Positions 15,601 through 17,325 of a DNA stretch of 17,325 nucleotides are shown piece after piece. Every line of letters starts with the position of its first letter. Position 1 is the stretch's first letter. This DNA is from Euryarchaeota archaeon TMED117. GTDB lineage: Archaea > Thermoplasmatota > Poseidoniia > Poseidoniales > Poseidoniaceae. The translations under genes were made by a program, and so were the position numbers. The notes under the pieces were generated by a model. That model made no database searches. It was given only the letters and a program-made list of their open reading frames with translations, and had not been told where the DNA came from. The stretch is taken from contig NHFS02000073.1 in assembly GCA_002171315.2 (NCBI GenBank), positions 1 through 17,325 on the forward strand. Reading direction: 5' to 3'.

Positions 15601-16054
15601 TTCCTTCATTGAGTCGGAAACACTGGATTCGACTCTGACTTCAGACATTATCGAGAATATGGTTGAGGATTTGATTGGTGAATTTTCAACTTGGAATGGT
15701 TCAAATGAAGAATTTGAAACCGATTCAAGTGGGGATGAATTGAAGAAAGAGATGACGACGTTCTTGATTGAGCACGAAGAAATCTTTGATGAACTCACTC
15801 AGATGAAAGAATTCTATGGTGATGCAGCTCATCGAACTGATTTGGAAGGAAGGAAAATATATCCTGAGAACCCAGATTTGATGATTATGAAGTATGCAGC
15901 AGTACTTTCAAACCGTCCAATCGATGATGTGGGTGCAATTATAGTTGCAACCCATGACGGTGATTTCACTGTTGTTGCAAGAGCGTTCGAAGAACGGTTT
16001 GGTTTCGGAATTGCCAAGAATAGCCGTACGCTAGCTCCTTGGCTCCGCTCTTGA
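12668..16054 (+). CDS. Giant helical-repeat (TPR-like) protein with C-terminal PIN nuclease domain
   Basis: 1128 residues; family not recognised as a whole. Residues 1-60 are helical, followed by a very basic patch RFRRGRRRGK (66-75), a likely RNA/DNA contact. Residues about 90-745 are almost entirely helical, with TPR-like units, for example around W332 (WKMLQSYVAEGRNEDALAVI) and W648 (WALLSQATLQASQGK...AARLFKRA), then IMLYRKALIHLAFDRKWGEA. A Thr/Glu linker at 748-768 ends in TRTRTRT. The C-terminal PIN domain (about 900-1128) has the four expected acids: D905 in LVLVDTN, E961 in VVRGEI, D1070 in NPDLMIMKYA, and D1097/D1099 in ATHDGDF. An acidic insertion lies at about 985-1060. The likely function is an endoribonuclease positioned by a protein- or RNA-binding superhelix. 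The combination recalls eukaryotic SMG6 (TPR-like plus PIN) in architecture only. There is no antitoxin-like neighbour, so it is not a VapBC module. Confidence 0.88.
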   Translation: MQETYLAACLEAGFKTIKSRRLSTVGKCPEFTLLEKPWKDLVKLAVLETELPGQDEEGETIKASPRFRRGRRRGKQQATIATPEDVAAMDAESPALRFALILVNKLLHVDQWSEEESGDLEKELRNTCLDQGVHPVWHEMAKRCDLFGQFSACPIVDVKSSDAKAGLELSNTSIDPYNLSSCLGVFKSVPESSFTAEELVAMKRLIKRLSSGKWPKADGILMDLEGELSLISLLIAMNTNESIDQIFERTHGVKSIQTDRYQLIHNLTHGIIDWNDELLVQDDDELGNAILEAVWINGPINEMHPSTEQLEAGLSILLEKQALSQRVGAVRWKMLQSYVAEGRNEDALAVIDTINLEQESDASELLPLLVQLDNSSAYSWLAKNIENIDEGGLISIGREEQIPLDIRSKSLVLLKEMDGEGWQESQAISVQVFLQSMDLENLSDMLLGNPLAILSHPYETLLIAHLLSASHPEEVWKQARSARKDALQNIHSSELPQQMSDDEHKLLLLLEGRIDKAVSNVELGMSLGKNGLKAMNQIVKALSSGGSHLVDETQLGNLAEALSNADTTPLARALLSTIISKLRLNNARLSLENGEDMAGAIGLLETVLQQQDAPFPIIDGVRQLMYEFDLGIQGLVQWYQSAHQRSIWALLSQATLQASQGKNLSAARLFKRAADSKKFDYDEEIMLYRKALIHLAFDRKWGEAKQLLSDHPNLRAAITKRFQLYLDVSHQASVQETEKATSILKNFVKTTETTTEETEEGTRTRTRTIFKEDELDMLHSYPDEHPKPLPSEPFTGRILAATNALQRNRRTQSSKSFDRRYRDIMQMHSPDPVEIHTLADQASESSPLDALRILERAQLSGRFPDKNKAFANLELMLFRRHQTSIKTSDRRYLRNLPLKPLVLVDTNIVIDALYQRIQEKLNRSNHFEDSTNQRSHFARYLLHLAQNNRVDLWLPEVVRGEIRNIARSMGDVRKRFDNSFIESETLDSTLTSDIIENMVEDLIGEFSTWNGSNEEFETDSSGDELKKEMTTFLIEHEEIFDELTQMKEFYGDAAHRTDLEGRKIYPENPDLMIMKYAAVLSNRPIDDVGAIIVATHDGDFTVVARAFEERFGFGIAKNSRTLAPWLRS

Positions 16055-16070
16055 AATGAGCCGCTTATCT

Positions 16071-17306
16071 TCACATGTGAGCGATGAGAGCATCGCCAAA
16101 GTCTGAACAAGACATGAGTGTTGCATCATCCATAAGTCGTTCAAAGTCGTAAGTCACCGTCTTTGCACTAATTGCACCTTCCATACCTTTGACAATAAGA
16201 TCTGCAGCCTCTGCCCATCCCATGTGACGAAGCATCATTTCCGCAGATAGGATAAGGGATCCGGGGTTGACTTTGTTTTGACCAGCATACTTTGGAGCAG
16301 TTCCGTGTGTAGCCTCAAAGATTGAGATGCCAGTATCGTAGTTGATGTTGGCACCAGGAGCAATTCCAATGCCTCCGACTTGAGCTGCTAAAGCGTCAGA
16401 GATGTAATCGCCATTGAGATTCATTGTGGCGAGGACACCGTATTCAGCAGGGCGTGTGATAATTTGCTGAAGCATTGCATCAGCAATGACATCCTTGATG
16501 GTGATAACAGTTCCAGTAACCGGGTTTGTCATTGTACACCATGGGCCGCCATCGAGTTCAACAGCTCCGAATTCTTCCTTTGCTAGTTGATACCCCCAAT
16601 CTCTAAATCCGCCTTCTGTGAATTTCATGATGTTTCCTTTGTGTACAAGAGTAACACTGTCTTTGTCATTATCTATTGCATATTGGAAAGCAGCACGAAC
16701 AATACGATTTGTACCTTCTTGACTAATTGGCTTGATTCCAATACCAGAGGTGTTCGGGAATCGAATTTTGTCGACGCCCATTTCGTTTGTTAGGAAATCG
16801 ATTAGTTTCTTGACTCCTTCAGATCCTGCTTCCCATTCGATTCCTGCATAGACGTCTTCACTGTTCTCGCGGAAGATGATCATATCCACATCGCCAGGCG
16901 CCTTCACGGGAGATGGTGTTCCATCATACCAGCGTACGGGTCGTACGCAAGCAAAGAGGTCGAGTTTTTGTCGAAGAGCAACATTGAGTGAACGTATGCC
17001 GCCGCCAACAGGGGTTGTAAGAGGTCCCTTGATTGAAACTAAACCTGTTCGCATAGCATCAAGAGTTGCTTCTGGTAACCATTCTCCGGTTGCATTGAAT
17101 GCCTTTTCACCAGCGAGAACTTCATTCCATGCAATGGCACGGGCACCATTGTACGCTTTGCTGATTGAAGCATCTACAACAGCTTTCATGACAGGTGTAA
17201 TGTCAACCCCAATTCCGTCTCCTTCAATGTAGTGAATAATTGGGTGGTCTGGGATGTGTAGTTTACCATCTTTCATGACAATAGGTGTTCCGCTCATAGT
17301 TCTCAT
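16071..17306 (-). CDS. icd: NADP-dependent isocitrate dehydrogenase
   Basis: TCA-cycle enzyme: isocitrate + NADP to 2-oxoglutarate + CO2 + NADPH. 411 residues, homologous over its full length to E. coli Icd. Substrate residues are present: S106, N108, R112, R122 and R146 (E. coli S113, N115, R119, R129, R153), Y153 and K223. Metal ligands D300 and D304 lie in NLNGDYISDALA. NADP specificity is read from K339-Y340 in HGTAPKY and from Y386/R390 in TYDFER, matching E. coli K344, Y345, Y391 and R395. Extended identity such as ILSAEMMLRHMGW marks it as the bacterial subtype. The ATG at 17306 has GGTGGG six bases upstream. An ATG three codons later is possible but lies further from that site. The stop lies 16 bases from the convergent PIN gene stop. 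Confidence 0.97.
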   Translation of the reverse strand: MRTMSGTPIVMKDGKLHIPDHPIIHYIEGDGIGVDITPVMKAVVDASISKAYNGARAIAWNEVLAGEKAFNATGEWLPEATLDAMRTGLVSIKGPLTTPVGGGIRSLNVALRQKLDLFACVRPVRWYDGTPSPVKAPGDVDMIIFRENSEDVYAGIEWEAGSEGVKKLIDFLTNEMGVDKIRFPNTSGIGIKPISQEGTNRIVRAAFQYAIDNDKDSVTLVHKGNIMKFTEGGFRDWGYQLAKEEFGAVELDGGPWCTMTNPVTGTVITIKDVIADAMLQQIITRPAEYGVLATMNLNGDYISDALAAQVGGIGIAPGANINYDTGISIFEATHGTAPKYAGQNKVNPGSLILSAEMMLRHMGWAEAADLIVKGMEGAISAKTVTYDFERLMDDATLMSCSDFGDALIAHM

Positions 17307-17325
17307 AACGTCCCACCAATAACCA

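Noticed and set aside
12668..16054. PIN protein as part of a toxin-antitoxin or defence island
   Set aside because: There is no small antitoxin gene, no other nuclease, helicase or CRISPR element nearby, and the flanking genes are housekeeping.

Overview
The window reads as a compact, protein-dense chromosomal segment of a free-living archaeon, most likely a marine Thermoplasmatota lineage of the Marine Group II (Poseidoniales) type. This placement is inference from style, not from a marker gene. It rests on TATA-like boxes about 28 bases upstream of start codons, GGTG/GGAGG Shine-Dalgarno sites, a secreted beta-propeller-like surface protein, a small single-unit DHH/DHHA1 phosphoesterase, and bacterial-looking central-carbon enzymes. 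I see no rRNA, tRNA, CRISPR array, insertion sequence or phage gene, and no gene-free stretch longer than about 150 bases.

Layout. At 1-1806 (minus) is a secreted surface protein truncated by the window edge. At 1866-5806 is a divergent pair for the PEP/pyruvate/malate node: pyruvate kinase (minus) and a MaeB-type malic enzyme fused to a phosphotransacetylase-like domain (plus). At 5767-7696 is a minus-strand cluster: a small hypothetical protein, a glutathione-S-transferase-fold protein resembling prostaglandin E synthase 2, and a membrane protein with what looks like a degenerate SUMF1/formylglycine-generating-enzyme-like domain. At 7769-10611 are five plus-strand genes: rlmH, a multi-pass membrane/helical-repeat protein, a two-helix membrane peptide, a DUF2203 protein and a PduO-type cobalamin adenosyltransferase. 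At 10612-12547 are an Ap4A-hydrolase-like Nudix protein (minus), a DHH/DHHA1 phosphoesterase (plus) and a four-helix membrane protein resembling DUF4079 (minus). At 12668-16054 is a 1128-residue protein with a long helical-repeat body and a C-terminal PIN nuclease domain. At 16071-17306 (minus) is a bacterial-type NADP-isocitrate dehydrogenase.

How the genes fit together. Pyruvate kinase, malic enzyme and isocitrate dehydrogenase supply pyruvate, CO2/NADPH and 2-oxoglutarate, which suits heterotrophic metabolism. Cobalamin adenosyltransferase implies an adenosylcobalamin-dependent enzyme elsewhere in the genome. RlmH (rRNA), the DHH phosphoesterase, the Nudix protein and the PIN protein touch RNA and nucleotide metabolism but do not form one operon. 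Convergent neighbours are packed extremely tightly (overlapping by 40 bases, abutting, or 2 or 16 bases apart).

The best candidate for something undescribed is the giant TPR-like/PIN protein. Next come the cysteine-free SUMF1-like membrane protein and its co-directional partners. I do not see a multi-gene defence system.
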